Assembly (NCBI GenBank): GCA_030824075.1
Contig: JAVBYJ010000081.1
Span: forward strand, 62,001-126,000
DNA from: Geothrix sp.
Lineage (GTDB): Bacteria > Acidobacteriota > Holophagae > Holophagales > Holophagaceae
DNA: 64,000 bases
Reading direction: 5' to 3'
The position numbers were made by a program, and so were the translations under genes. The notes under the pieces are model-generated. The model was not told where the DNA came from and did not search any database. It saw only the letters and a list, made by a program, of their open reading frames with translations. This document shows positions 55,345 to 64,000 of the stretch, piece after piece (the stretch's first letter is position 1; each line of letters begins with the position of its first letter).

Positions 55345-55888
55345 TCCCGCTTCCCGCCCCCCTCCAGGATGCCTGGGACTCGGATTGGCAACCCGTCGGG
55401 ACGCCAGCCATGGTGGGTGTCACCGCGGGCCTGATCCTCCTCGGCCTGGCGGCTTTGACCCTGGAGTCTGGCTGGATCCCGCTGCTGGATGGAGCGAACC
55501 TGCTCTTCCACGAGGCCGGGCACCCGCTGTTCGGGATCTTCGGATGGGAGCCTTTGTCCATTCTCGGCGGCACCCTCATGCAGTTGCTCGTGCCCCTGCT
55601 CGTCATCGGGTCGTTCTGGCTGCGGCGCGAGGCCCCGGCCGTCGCCGTCGCTGGCATCTGGTGCTTCGAGAACCTCCTGAACATCGCGCGTTACCTGGCC
55701 GACGCGCGGACCCAGCTCCTGCCGCTGGTGGGCGGCGGCGAACATGACTGGGCGAATCTCCTCGGGCACTGGGGGTTGCTGTCCCAGGACACGGCCATCG
55801 CGCAAGGCCTTCGCATCATCGGATGGCTGGGATGCTCGCCTGCTGGGTGTGGCTGGCCTGGCGTTGGCGTCAGACCAGCCGCACCTGA
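55341..55888 (+). pseudogene. HEAGH membrane protein (M50-like), apparent frameshift near 55830
   Basis: Residues 1-163 read well as a membrane protein with H-E-A-G-H (57-61), V-G-G-G-E-H-D-W and three or four hydrophobic segments, like a small M50-peptidase-like family. After I-I-G-W-L-G the frame turns to Pro/Gly/Arg-rich sequence without similarity and runs on until 56306 across cydB. In the adjacent frame the next bases give M-L-A-C-W-V-W-L-A-W-R-W-R-Q-T-S and a stop at 55886-55888, which restores a final hydrophobic segment. A one-base deletion at 55830-55831, real or from sequencing, explains both. Confidence 0.7.
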
Positions 55889-55895
55889 GGCCCGT

Positions 55896-56942
55896 TCAGT
55901 ACCCGTCGCCCTCGGCCGCCGCCTTCACCTTCCCGCGGTGGAAACGGAAGAGGAAGGCGATGTAGCCCAGGGCGATGGGAAAGCCGATGAGCCACCACAC
56001 CAGGCCCATGCGCAGGCCGTATCCACCCACGCTGGCGTTGAGCGCCGTCAGGTCGAAGGCCGGATCCAGGGTGGACTTGAGCATCACGGGGTAGACGCAG
56101 GCTGCGCTGGCCGCCAGGATACCGATGATGAAGGCCCCGGATCCCAGGAAGGCGAGCAGGAACCGCTCCCGCTTGATGCCCACAAACACGAGAGCCAGCC
56201 CCGCCAGGAACAGCAAGGTCGCCACCCAGGCCAGCGGCGCCTTGGGCAGGTTCTGGAAGATGCCGGGGTTCACCACGGAGGTGGCGTAACTGGCCACGAT
56301 CCATAGTGCGAGCACCAGACCCCAGAGCTTGAGGGCCAGCGCCTTCGACCGGTCATGCACGGGACCCCCGGTCTTCCAGGCGAGAAAGAGGGCGCCGTGG
56401 GCGGCTACGGTCGCAAGGGCGAAGACGCCGATGAGCACGGTATACCAGTCGAGGATGCCCGGATGCGCGCCCGTCCGGAAATCCGTCCAGAGGGACATCC
56501 CGAAGTAGCCCGTGGCGTCGAGCGGAACACCGCGCAACACGTTGCCCAGGGCCGCGCCGAGGAGGACGGGGAGCAGCACGCTGGAGGCAGCGAAGGTGCT
56601 GTCCCAGAAGTGCCTCCAGAGCCCGTCCTGAACGTGTGAACGGAACTCAATGGAGATGCCACGCAGCATCAGGCACCACACCACGAGCCACATGGCCAGG
56701 TAGAACCCGGAAAAACCCGCCGCCAGGACCTTCGGGAAGGCCAAGAAAAGCGATCCCCCGCCTGCCAGGAGCCACACCTCATTGCCATCCCAGAGCGGAC
56801 CGATGGCACCGAGCACCTGCCGGCGCTCCTCATTCGTCTTGGCCACCACAAGGTGCAAGATCCCGGCGCCAAAATCAAAGCCGTCCATCACGACATAGAT
56901 CGCAACCATCACGGATACAAGCCAGAACCAGAGCATTTCCAT
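55896..56942 (-). CDS. cydB: cytochrome bd-type quinol oxidase subunit II
   Basis: A 348-residue membrane subunit with about eight or nine hydrophobic segments. It starts with the family pattern L-W-F-W-L-V-S-V-M-V-A-I-Y-V-V-M-D-G-F-D-F-G-A-G. W-D-G-N-E-V-W-L is also typical. It forms the membrane oxidase with CydA, oxidising quinol and reducing O2 without pumping protons. The CydA partner has a short Q-loop, suggesting the cyanide-insensitive (CIO) type. It lies nine bases downstream of cydA. Confidence 0.93.
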   Translation of the reverse strand: MEMLWFWLVSVMVAIYVVMDGFDFGAGILHLVVAKTNEERRQVLGAIGPLWDGNEVWLLAGGGSLFLAFPKVLAAGFSGFYLAMWLVVWCLMLRGISIEFRSHVQDGLWRHFWDSTFAASSVLLPVLLGAALGNVLRGVPLDATGYFGMSLWTDFRTGAHPGILDWYTVLIGVFALATVAAHGALFLAWKTGGPVHDRSKALALKLWGLVLALWIVASYATSVVNPGIFQNLPKAPLAWVATLLFLAGLALVFVGIKRERFLLAFLGSGAFIIGILAASAACVYPVMLKSTLDPAFDLTALNASVGGYGLRMGLVWWLIGFPIALGYIAFLFRFHRGKVKAAAEGDGY

Positions 56943-56951
56943 GGCGGTCTC

Positions 56952-58280
56952 CTAGGCGGTGTGGGACGAGGGGCCGTGCGCGATCTCGCGGCCGATCAGA
57001 TACAGGAACAGGGTGCTCAAGACCACAAAGATCCCGGCGAAACCAAGGGTCGTGAAGGCAGTCTGGCCCGCATGCACTGTGGGGGATCCACCCTGCGCCG
57101 TACGGAACAAGCCATAGATGAGCCAGGGCTGACGACCGAATTCCGCCACCGCCCAGCCGGCGGTCGTGGCGATATAGGGGAAGGGGAAAACCAGCATCAG
57201 CACCCAGAGCATGGGGCGGTTCCCGTCCAGCCGGCCGCGCCAAAGCAGGAAGGCCGCCAAGCCCATGACCCCGATCATGATCGTGCCGAGGCCCGCCATG
57301 ATGTGGAAGCTGTAGTAGAGAAGCTCGATGTTCTGGGGCCACTGGTCCTCTGGGAACTCCAGCAGGCCCTTCACGTTGCTGGAAAAAGTGCCGTAGGCGA
57401 TGAAGCTCAGCACCGCAGGCACCTGGATCGGATTGTCGATCTTCCGCTCGGCCACGTTGGGCTGCCCCAGGAGCGTCAGGCCTGCCCGGGGACCGCTTTC
57501 AAAGCGGCCTTCCATGGCAGCGAGGGTGATGGGCTGGTGTTTCGCCACGAGCTTGCCCTGGATGTCGCCCGTGGGAAAGGCCACCAGCACACTGAAGATG
57601 AGGCCCATGACCGTGCCCACGCGCAGGTTCAGCTTCGCCTGTTCGGGATGGATACCCTTGAGGGCCCAGAACGCACCAATGGCGGCCACCACAAAGGAAC
57701 CCGTCACGACGGCGGCGACCATGTTGTGCGCGTACTGGGCGATCGCCCAGGGATTGAGCAGGAAGGCCCAGAAGCTGGCGAGTTGCAAGGTCCCATCCCC
57801 AGCCACCGTGTAGCCCACGGGGTGCTGCATGAATGCATTGGTGGCAATGATGAAATAACCCGAGAGCCAGCTGCCGATCCACAGGGCCAGCGCCGCGCCA
57901 AAGTGACCTTTGGGCGAGAGTTTCTTCTCGCCCCAAATGAGCATCCCCAGGAAGCTGCTTTCCAGGAAGAACGCGAACAGGCCCTCCATGCCGAGCGTCT
58001 GGCCGATGATGCCGCCCGAATAGTGAGAGAATTTCGCCCAGTTCGTGCCGAACTGGAACTCCATCGGGATGCCCGTCACCACGCCCACGGCGAAATTGAT
58101 GCCGAAGATGCGAATCCAGAAGCGGGCTGCATCGTTGTAGCGGGCTTCTCCGGTCTTCAGCCCGAGGGCCTTCAGCACCACGATGACCAGGGCAAGCCCC
58201 ATCGTCAGCTGAGGGAACAGGTAGTGGTAGGTGATCGTGAAGCCGAACTGCAACCTGTGCCAGAAAAGTGGATCGCCCAT
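56952..58280 (-). CDS. cydA: cytochrome bd-type quinol oxidase subunit I
   Basis: A 442-residue haem-binding subunit with about nine hydrophobic segments. His19 (T-Y-H-Y-L-F-P-Q-L-T-M-G) is a haem b595 ligand by family analogy; G-I-P-M-E-F-Q-F-G-T-N-W and the G-W-A-V-A-E-F-G-R-Q-P-W block near the C terminus are diagnostic. It lacks the long Q-loop of E. coli CydA, as in CIO-type oxidases. The ATG at 58280 has GGAGGG upstream; the reading frame continues open above it without similarity. It is followed by cydB. Confidence 0.94.
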   Translation of the reverse strand: MGDPLFWHRLQFGFTITYHYLFPQLTMGLALVIVVLKALGLKTGEARYNDAARFWIRIFGINFAVGVVTGIPMEFQFGTNWAKFSHYSGGIIGQTLGMEGLFAFFLESSFLGMLIWGEKKLSPKGHFGAALALWIGSWLSGYFIIATNAFMQHPVGYTVAGDGTLQLASFWAFLLNPWAIAQYAHNMVAAVVTGSFVVAAIGAFWALKGIHPEQAKLNLRVGTVMGLIFSVLVAFPTGDIQGKLVAKHQPITLAAMEGRFESGPRAGLTLLGQPNVAERKIDNPIQVPAVLSFIAYGTFSSNVKGLLEFPEDQWPQNIELLYYSFHIMAGLGTIMIGVMGLAAFLLWRGRLDGNRPMLWVLMLVFPFPYIATTAGWAVAEFGRQPWLIYGLFRTAQGGSPTVHAGQTAFTTLGFAGIFVVLSTLFLYLIGREIAHGPSSHTA

Positions 58281-58386
58281 GGTCCCTCCGGTCACGACGT
58301 CCCATATGATGACGCCGGGGATCCAGCTTCCCACGATCCGGCCTTCCAATGGCCGCTACATTTCGTCGCAACACCTGAGAAAAGTC

Positions 58387-58414
58387 GACATACCTGTAGA
58401 CCCAGGCGTCACAA
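58387..58414 (-). promoter_or_regulatory. candidate promoter for cydAB
   Basis: On the minus strand, TTGTGA (58414-58409) and TATGTC (58392-58387) are 16 bases apart, about 107 bases before the cydA ATG. A marked AT-rich stretch (58425-58453) lies just upstream, where TATAAT also occurs. The rest of the 292-bp gap holds only this and the hairpin at 58508. Confidence 0.3.
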
Positions 58415-58507
58415 GAAAAGACTGTTGAATTAAATGATTATTTGATTATATTAGATCCATCCAGCCTGAGGTCTGCCAAGCAGGCTCCAGGGTTCAGGGG
58501 TAGGGGA

Positions 58508-58530
58508 GGCGGGCTCGGGGTGGGCCCGCC
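58508..58530. terminator. GC-rich hairpin downstream of the AhpD-like gene
   Basis: Stem GGCGGGC (58508-58514) with GCCCGCC (58524-58530). The nearby T-run (CTTTTCTT) follows on the plus strand only, whereas the gene that ends here is on the minus strand, so the terminator role is uncertain. Confidence 0.4.
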
Positions 58531-58572
58531 CTTTTCTTGTCCCCTCGGGGTACAGCCTGGGCCTCAGCCCAC

Positions 58573-58950
58573 CTAGCCTTCTGTCAGGTCCCGGATGATC
58601 GGAGCGGCGGCGTCCAGGACGCCCACTGCGATGAGGTGGCGTGCGATGCGCACCGCATCCATCACCTCATCGGCGGTGGCCCCGGCCTGCCGGGCCATGA
58701 GCGCCTGGGACCGGGCACAGGCGGGCTGGCGGCGCCCGAGGGCGGCGGATACGGCCATGAGGTGGCGGTACTTGAGGGGAATGGTGCTCTCCGGCCGCTG
58801 GACACTGCCGTGCGAAAGCATGGCCGTGGACATCAGCAGATCTGGCGCAAGATCCTTCAGCTGGCCCGGCCAATCGGGCAGGGTGTCACCCATTTTGTCC
58901 CGCATCATCGCGAGAACCTGGTCCGGGGTGGGCATGGTCGGCGTGCTCAT
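58573..58950 (-). CDS. AhpD-like / carboxymuconolactone decarboxylase family protein
   Basis: A 125-residue, all-helical protein. P-L-K-Y-R-H-L-M-A-V-S-A-A-L and A-D-E-V-M-D-A-V-R-I-A-R-H match the family fold, but the usual C-x-x-C redox pair is reduced to a single Cys at about residue 77 (P-A-C-A-R-S-Q). AhpD-type thiol chemistry is therefore doubtful. It lies in a run of redox genes (rhodanese, thioredoxin) on the same strand, 17 bases after the rhodanese gene. Confidence 0.75.
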   Translation of the reverse strand: MSTPTMPTPDQVLAMMRDKMGDTLPDWPGQLKDLAPDLLMSTAMLSHGSVQRPESTIPLKYRHLMAVSAALGRRQPACARSQALMARQAGATADEVMDAVRIARHLIAVGVLDAAAPIIRDLTEG

Positions 58951-58967
58951 GAGATTCCTCCTTGCGT

Positions 58968-59318
58968 TCAGGAAAGCAGGCTGTGGATGCGGCGCCAGGG
59001 ACCCAGGTTTGCGACCTCGGAGAAGCCCGCGCGCTTCAGCAGAGAGGCGCCGAAGCCGCTGCGGCTGCCACTCTCGCAGCAGACCAGGACGGGCCGGGAC
59101 CGATCCAGCTCCTTGGCACGTGCCGCCAGCTCATCCAACGGGATATTGATGCACCGGGGGTGCGCGTTCGAGCGGAACTCGGCCTTGGTTCGGACATCCA
59201 CCACCTGGGCGCCGCGCTCAAGCATGCCCTTCACATCTGCCGAGCTGGCAGAGCGACGGCTCCAGAACAGGTAGCCCAGGGCCGCCAGAGGGATCAGGTA
59301 GATCCAGTAATTCAGCAT
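58968..59318 (-). CDS. membrane-anchored rhodanese-like protein
   Basis: A 116-residue protein. An N-terminal hydrophobic segment (about 4-19) precedes a rhodanese-like domain. V-V-D-V-R-T-K-A-E-F is the usual early motif, and the active loop V-C-C-E-S-G-S-R-S carries catalytic Cys81. Transfers sulfane sulfur from persulfide or thiosulfate. Its ATG overlaps the thioredoxin stop (59318), so the two are co-translated. Confidence 0.87.
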   Translation of the reverse strand: MLNYWIYLIPLAALGYLFWSRRSASSADVKGMLERGAQVVDVRTKAEFRSNAHPRCINIPLDELAARAKELDRSRPVLVCCESGSRSGFGASLLKRAGFSEVANLGPWRRIHSLLS

Positions 59319-59641
59319 CAGGCCCCCGCCTGCTGGAGCGCGGCCAACAAGGTGTGGACGGGCTGCAGGCCCACCATCCGTTGCTGGATCCGGCCGTTCT
59401 TGAGAATGACGAGGGTCGGGATGCTCTGGACGCCGAACTGGGCCGCCAATTCCGGTTCCTCATCGACATTGACCTTGGCAACGATGGCCTTGGAGGCAAC
59501 ACCCTTCGCCACTTCTTCGAGGATGGGGCCCTGCATGCGGCAGGGACCGCACCAGGGGGCCCAGAAGTCGATGAGGACCGGCGCGCCCTGAGCCGTGACC
59601 TTGTCAAAGGCGCCGGTGGTGAGATGGATCACTTCAGACAT
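59318..59641 (-). CDS. trxA: thioredoxin
   Basis: A 107-residue cytoplasmic disulfide reductase. W-C-G-P-C is at 30-34, D-F-W-A-P-W precedes it, and the cis-Pro is in I-P-T-L. Full length and normal motifs. It probably reduces the rhodanese or persulfides formed in this cluster. It is the second thiol-related gene in the operon and overlaps the rhodanese gene. Confidence 0.92.
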   Translation of the reverse strand: MSEVIHLTTGAFDKVTAQGAPVLIDFWAPWCGPCRMQGPILEEVAKGVASKAIVAKVNVDEEPELAAQFGVQSIPTLVILKNGRIQQRMVGLQPVHTLLAALQQAGA

Positions 59642-59683
59642 GAAAACTCCTGATCAGGTGGGGTCGGACTGCAGCGTCAGGGC

Positions 59684-59857
59684 CTACCTCGCCAGGGCCC
59701 AGATCAGGCCCATGACAGCGCCGTAACTGATGCCCCGAAGCGGTGTGGCGGTCAACGGGCAGGAGCCCGTGCTGCAGCCCACCAGGCGGTGCCATCCGTA
59801 GCCGAGGATGCCGCCCACGACCAGGCCGAGGGCCACTCGAATCGCGGTGGCCTTCAC
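59684..59857 (-). CDS. small membrane protein, DUF6132-like
   Basis: A 57-residue protein with two hydrophobic segments joined by the G-C-S-T-G-S-C-P-L-T-A-T-P loop, resembling small proteins (DUF6132-type) near redox or respiratory genes. Two cysteines in the loop could bind a metal or form a disulfide. The GTG start overlaps the stop of the preceding gene (GTGA), so it is translationally coupled. An ATG-free longer frame upstream does not look coding. Confidence 0.6.
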   Translation of the reverse strand: MKATAIRVALGLVVGGILGYGWHRLVGCSTGSCPLTATPLRGISYGAVMGLIWALAR

Positions 59858-60078
59858 TTGGCCGCCGGCAGGCTGCAGCAACCTGCGGCCTGATCAGGCA
59901 CGCCCAGCTTGCGCAGGATCGAGGCCAGCAGGCACCAGTTGGTGAGGCCGCTCTGAAGCAGGTTCGCGCCGACAAAGACGGTAAACCAGATCCAGTTGGG
60001 ATTGTGGAAGCGGGCAAGGGCCAGACTCAGCAGGATGAAAGATCCCGCAAAAATATGGACAAGGCGATCGACGGTCAT
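59854..60078 (-). CDS. YgaP-type transmembrane domain protein (DUF2892)
   Basis: A 74-residue protein with two hydrophobic segments. V-D-R-L-V-H-I-F-A-G-S-F-I-L-L-S-L-A-L and G-A-N-L-L-Q-S-G-L-T-N-W-C-L are typical of the membrane tail of rhodanese YgaP. In this window that tail is a separate gene, while the rhodanese domain is 0.5 kb away. Nine bases separate it from the RND gene. Confidence 0.82.
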   Translation of the reverse strand: MTVDRLVHIFAGSFILLSLALARFHNPNWIWFTVFVGANLLQSGLTNWCLLASILRKLGVPDQAAGCCSLPAAK

Positions 60079-60087
60079 GGCTGGCTC

Positions 60088-63000
60088 CTATTCATCAACG
60101 GAGGTATGGGAGGCCTCCCGCTGGAGGTCCGCGGCGCGGCCCCGGCGGGCGACGAGGTAGTACAGAACGGGGATGGATGGCACCGACAGGAGCGTGGCCG
60201 CCACGGACCCCGCCATGAGGCTGATGGCCAGTCCCTGGAAAATGGGATCCGCGAGCATCACAAGGGAGCCCACGATGACGGCTGCCGCGGTGAGCAGGAT
60301 GGGCCGGAAGCGGACCACACCGGCTTCTTCCACCGCCAGGGCCAACGGCATTCCCTCGCGCAGCTTCAGTTCGATGAAATCCACGAGGATGATGCTGTTT
60401 CGAACGATGATGCCCGCCCCGGCGATGAAGCCGATCATGCTGGTGGCCGTGAAGAAGGCCCCCAACAGGCCGTGCGCGGGAATGATGCCGATCAGCGAGA
60501 GTGGAATCGGCACCAGGATCACCCAGGGGATCTCGAAGCTTTCAAACCAACCCACCACCAGCACGAAGATCAGCACCAGCACCGCAGCGAAAGCCATGCC
60601 CAGATCGCGGAAGACTTCGAGGGTGATGTGCCACTCACCGTCCCACTTCAGCGAAAGCGACTCGGTGTTCTCCGGGTGGGCGAGGCCCAGGCGAGGCACC
60701 GTGGCGCCCCCCGTCCCCTTCATGGCATCGATCTTCTTGTTCAAGGCCGCCAGAGCGTAGACCGGGCTTTCGATGGTCCCGGCCAAATCGGAGAACACGT
60801 AGGTGACGGGCATCAGGTTCTTGTGGTGGATCGCTGGCTCTTCACGCCCCTCCTTCACCGTCACCAGCTCACGGACAGGCACCATCCCCCGTGCGCCGGG
60901 AACGGTGAGCTGGAGGATCTGATCCAGCCTTTGGCGTTTCTCGGAGGCGAGTTGCACAACGACGGGCACCTGACTGGATCCGCGCAGCACGTGGAACGCC
61001 CCGGCCGTGTGTCCGTAGCCGGCCATGTAGAGCGTCTGAATCACATGGGCAGGAGCCACGCCGTGGAGGGCGGCCTTCTCTCGATCCAGCACCAGGCTGA
61101 TCTTCGGGCTCGTGGCATTAAGCGTCGAATCAACATCCACGATGCCATCCACACTCTGGAAGGCGTGGAGAACCTCGCTTGCGAGACGGGTCCGCTCGGC
61201 CTCAGAAGGCCCATAGATTTCAGCCACGATGGTGTCCATGACCGGTGGTCCGGGCGGAATCTCCACCAGTTTCATCCGGGCCCCGGCGGGCTTCGAGATC
61301 TTCTCCAGTTCGGGACGGAGGCGGACCACGATCTCGTGGCTTTGCTCCTTGCGGTCGTGTTTGGACACCAGGTTTACCTGGATATCCACCATCTCCGCCT
61401 CCTGGCGGAGGAAGCTGTGGCGCACCATGCCCACGAACGTGAAGGGCGCGGCATCTCCCGCATAGACCTGCACGTCCTTGACCGTGGCCTCCTTCAGCAA
61501 GCGCCGGGCGATGTCCTGGCCCACGGCGACGGAGTCCTCCTTGGGGGTTCCAGCTGGAAGGTCCAGCTGAACCATGAACTCCGACTTGTTGTCGAAGGGC
61601 AGCATCTTGACCTTCACAACGCCGAAGCCCACGAGGGACATGGCGCCGATGAGCAGCACCACCACGCCGCCGAAGAAGCCCCAGCGGACAGCAGGCTTGA
61701 ACAACAAGGCCCGGATGACCTTGCGATAGAGCGCGGCGAACTTGGTGTCCGGGGCCACTTCGGGGTTCTTGTCCTGCCAATCATGGACAGGCTCCGGTGA
61801 GGCCGTCTCCGGCGTCGCAGGATGAAGGCCCGACTCGTCCGTTTCCGGGAGATGGGCTTCCTTCCTGAACAGGATGAGGCTGGCCCAGGGGCTGATCACG
61901 AAAGCGATGATCAGGCTGAAGATCATCGCCACGCTGGCGCCCACAGGAATGGGCCGCATGTAGGGGCCCATGAGCCCTCGCACGAAGGCCATGGGCAGGA
62001 TGGCGGCAATGACAGCGAAGGTGGCCAGGATGGTGGGATTGCCCACCTCGTCCACGGCCTCCACCACCACGGTGGCGAAGCTCTTCCGGGGGCCCGGCAG
62101 GTGCATGTGCCGGTGGATGTTCTCCACCACCACGATGGCGTCATCCACCAGGATGCCGATGGAGAAGATCAGCGCGAACAGCGTGACTCGGTTCAGCGTG
62201 TAGCCGAACAGGTACGTAATGAGCAGTGTGAGGGCCAGCGTGACCGGCACGGCCACGCCCACCACCACAGCACTGCGCCACCCCATGGCCAGGAAGATGA
62301 GGGCGATGACGCTGAGGGTCGCGATAAGAAGGTGTTCGATCAGTTCATTGGACTTGTCGCCGGCGGTCTCGCCGTAGTTGCGGGTGACCGTGACCTTCAG
62401 ATCGCGCGGGATGAGGTTGCCGCGAAGGGCCTCCACCTTGGTCAGAACCTGTTCGGCCAAAGCGGTGGCATTGGTGCCCGCGCGCTTGGAGAGCGTGATG
62501 CTGACGGCAGGTTCAAACCCGGGTCGGCCCGCCTCGGCGAAGAGGACGATGGGGGGCTCGGATTCCGGGGCGTCCACCACCCGGGCGACATCCGCGAGGT
62601 AGATGGGCTTCTGGTTCCGCACGCCCACGACCAGTCGCTTCAGCTCAGCGGCCTGGAGCACATAGCCAGTAGCCTCCAGCTCGGTGCGCTTGCCATGGTC
62701 GATCAGAGCGCCGGCGGGCAGCTGGGCCTCGGCGGCCTGCAGGGCCGGCTGGAGTTCAGCAATGGAAACATTGAGCGAGCGGAGACGGTCCGGATCGGGT
62801 TCGATGCGCACCATGCGCCGCGCGCCTCCGGTGACCTTCACCTGGGCGGTGCTGGGGACATCGGACAGCTCCCGCGCGATCACTTCGCCCATCGTCCGGA
62901 GCTGGCCTGGCGTCTGGCCCTCCCCGTGCAGGGTCAGGACGAGAAAGGGTACGTCATCGATGGTCTGGAGCTTGATGATGGGTTTCATGGCCCCAGGAGG

Positions 63001-63384
63001 CAGCATCTGGGGATTGGCCGCCAGCTCCTGGTAGATCTTCACCAGGCTGAGTTCCTGGGGTTCGTTCACCTTGAAACGCACCGTGATGAGCGCCATGCCG
63101 GGCCGGCTCATGCTGTAGAGGTACTCGACGCCGGGGATGCCCCAGAGGCGACGCTCCATGGGATTGGTGACCTGACTCTCGATTTCCTTCGGGCTCGCGC
63201 CAGGATAAGGAATGTAGAGGTCCACCATCGGCACGATGATCTGGGGTTCCTCCTCGCGCGGCGTGATCACCACCGCGAGGATGCCCAGCATCAGCGAGGC
63301 GAGGACGATGAGGGGCGTCAGCTTGCTGCGCAGGAAGCCCTTGGCGAGCTTTCCAGCCAGACCCAGCCTGGGTTCACTTGCCAT
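60088..63384 (-). CDS. RND efflux transporter, CzcA/AcrB type
   Basis: A 1098-residue inner-membrane proton antiporter. Twelve membrane segments and two large periplasmic loops are visible. The proton relay motif [13 protein letters not shown] is in T-M4. The N-terminal P-R-E-E-E-P-Q and the [11 protein letters not shown] motif are usual for RND pumps of the less-studied branch. It starts ten bases before the end of the adaptor gene, so the two overlap. Substrate unknown; proximity to thiol/persulfide genes may indicate toxic sulfur or electrophile export. Confidence 0.92.
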   Translation of the reverse strand: MASEPRLGLAGKLAKGFLRSKLTPLIVLASLMLGILAVVITPREEEPQIIVPMVDLYIPYPGASPKEIESQVTNPMERRLWGIPGVEYLYSMSRPGMALITVRFKVNEPQELSLVKIYQELAANPQMLPPGAMKPIIKLQTIDDVPFLVLTLHGEGQTPGQLRTMGEVIARELSDVPSTAQVKVTGGARRMVRIEPDPDRLRSLNVSIAELQPALQAAEAQLPAGALIDHGKRTELEATGYVLQAAELKRLVVGVRNQKPIYLADVARVVDAPESEPPIVLFAEAGRPGFEPAVSITLSKRAGTNATALAEQVLTKVEALRGNLIPRDLKVTVTRNYGETAGDKSNELIEHLLIATLSVIALIFLAMGWRSAVVVGVAVPVTLALTLLITYLFGYTLNRVTLFALIFSIGILVDDAIVVVENIHRHMHLPGPRKSFATVVVEAVDEVGNPTILATFAVIAAILPMAFVRGLMGPYMRPIPVGASVAMIFSLIIAFVISPWASLILFRKEAHLPETDESGLHPATPETASPEPVHDWQDKNPEVAPDTKFAALYRKVIRALLFKPAVRWGFFGGVVVLLIGAMSLVGFGVVKVKMLPFDNKSEFMVQLDLPAGTPKEDSVAVGQDIARRLLKEATVKDVQVYAGDAAPFTFVGMVRHSFLRQEAEMVDIQVNLVSKHDRKEQSHEIVVRLRPELEKISKPAGARMKLVEIPPGPPVMDTIVAEIYGPSEAERTRLASEVLHAFQSVDGIVDVDSTLNATSPKISLVLDREKAALHGVAPAHVIQTLYMAGYGHTAGAFHVLRGSSQVPVVVQLASEKRQRLDQILQLTVPGARGMVPVRELVTVKEGREEPAIHHKNLMPVTYVFSDLAGTIESPVYALAALNKKIDAMKGTGGATVPRLGLAHPENTESLSLKWDGEWHITLEVFRDLGMAFAAVLVLIFVLVVGWFESFEIPWVILVPIPLSLIGIIPAHGLLGAFFTATSMIGFIAGAGIIVRNSIILVDFIELKLREGMPLALAVEEAGVVRFRPILLTAAAVIVGSLVMLADPIFQGLAISLMAGSVAATLLSVPSIPVLYYLVARRGRAADLQREASHTSVDE

Positions 63385-64000
63385 GGCTCACCCCGCTGGA
63401 CAGCTCGACGGGCTGACCGTCCTGAAGGGCACCGGGACGGTCGATGATGTTCTCGCCTGGCTTCAGGCCGGAACGGACGGGCAGGTAGCTCCCGGAACCT
63501 TCCCCGAGGGAGAGCCAGCGAAGTTCCGCATGACCATCCTTGGCGATGAACACGCCCGTGAGTTCGCCCCGCTGGACCAGGGCGCTGCGAGGCACGGAGA
63601 AGCCCTCGACCGCGAGGCCAGTCACCAGGATTCGCGCAAACGATCCCTGCCGGAGCCCCTTCGGCTTGAGCACCTTGGCGCGCAGGGTGCCTTTGTGGCT
63701 GTAGGCATCACCACCAGGCGCCATGCCCGTGATCTGGGCTTCGCCCTCGACGCCTTCGGCCTCGAACTTCACCTTGGCGCCCACCTTCAATCCCTTGGAT
63801 TCCTGTTCCGACAGGGTGGCGACCAGTTCCTGTTCGCCGTCACCCACCAGTTCCAGCAGTGGCATTCCGGGTCCAACAAAATCGCCTTCGTTCACTTTGC
63901 GGGACTGCACCACGCCGGAGAACGGCGCGCGGATCTGGGTGTAGGCGATGTTGGCCTTCAAGGCTGTGACACCGGCCTGGGCCTGGGCCACCTGCGCTTC
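63374..64000 (-). CDS. RND periplasmic adaptor (MFP), partial
   Basis: The C-terminal 208 residues of an HlyD/AcrA-like adaptor; the N terminus lies beyond the right edge. The end of the helical hairpin is followed by the lipoyl-like half (Y-T-Q-I-R-A-P-F-S-G-V-V-Q), a beta-barrel domain and the membrane-proximal domain. It links the RND pump to an outer-membrane channel. The stop overlaps the start of the pump gene. A ToIC-like partner is not in view. Confidence 0.9.
   Translation of the reverse strand, partial: EAQVAQAQAGVTALKANIAYTQIRAPFSGVVQSRKVNEGDFVGPGMPLLELVGDGEQELVATLSEQESKGLKVGAKVKFEAEGVEGEAQITGMAPGGDAYSHKGTLRAKVLKPKGLRQGSFARILVTGLAVEGFSVPRSALVQRGELTGVFIAKDGHAELRWLSLGEGSGSYLPVRSGLKPGENIIDRPGALQDGQPVELSSGVSHGK

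Noticed and set aside
55889..56306. Continuation of the HEAGH gene frame
   Set aside because: Overlaps cydB antisense and has no membrane character; explained by a frameshift.

Overview
The window is high-GC, densely packed chromosomal DNA from a Gram-negative bacterium. Evidence for an outer membrane includes a predicted small beta-barrel protein, a lipoprotein, an RND efflux pump and a MurJ flippase. The mix of AcnB aconitase, cyanide-insensitive-type cytochrome bd, a NapC-like multihaem cytochrome, HD-GYP/GGDEF/EAL/PilZ signalling and a Ser/Thr kinase suggests Acidobacteriota, possibly Holophagae/Geothrix-like. That assignment is inference, not a database result.

Layout. 0-9.4 kb: a cut-off DinB-like gene, secreted gamma-glutamyltransferase, an HD-GYP protein, acnB, ribH-nusB, accB-accC and tRNA-Thr. 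9.4-16.1 kb: a NicO-like metal transporter, murJ, fadD, dtd, a small outer-membrane protein, a second DinB-like protein and an Ig-like lipoprotein. 16.1-27.6 kb: a MASE1-PAS-GGDEF-EAL protein, acyl-CoA carboxylase beta subunit, tandem MFS transporters, an SDR, an aminotransferase, an acyl-CoA dehydrogenase and SugE. 27.6-39.1 kb: TPR proteins, an ArnA-like formyltransferase, fabH, an SPFH protein, a four-gene operon (two biotinyl-type miniproteins, enoyl-CoA hydratase, CDF transporter), ychF and a PilZ protein. 39.1-47.4 kb: a MITE, a kinase with a beta-helix-like tail, htpX, an RsbU/RsbW/RsbV-type switch, a hypothetical, a zinc-ribbon protein and an adenosine-deaminase-family enzyme. 47.4-55.9 kb: tRNA-Arg, tRNA-Leu, tig, clpP-hisC-recQ, a six-haem cytochrome, cmk and a frameshifted HEAGH membrane protein. 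55.9-64 kb: cydAB, then a thiol/persulfide-type cluster (AhpD-like, rhodanese, thioredoxin, two small membrane proteins) beside an RND pump whose adaptor runs off the right edge.

Themes. Several genes fit acyl-CoA metabolism (fadD, acyl-CoA dehydrogenase, enoyl-CoA hydratase, carboxylase beta subunit, mini biotin carriers, fabH, accBC). Three proteins touch cyclic-di-GMP (HD-GYP, GGDEF-EAL, PilZ).

The most unusual content is non-coding. (i) Multi-hairpin elements at three loci (about 22.2, 27.1 and 47.7 kb) share a modular layout with GAA/GGA triloops, an ATAGGAC block, an RAG linker and a CGAGTCA end. (ii) Two genes have a second, diverged copy of their 3' coding end nearby: a 55-bp copy of the carboxylase end lies beyond the GGDEF-EAL gene, and a 51-bp copy of the acyl-CoA dehydrogenase end is itself split by one of the hairpin elements. 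(iii) A 334-bp MITE sits in a CTAG that once could have held the overlapping stop codons of two convergent genes.
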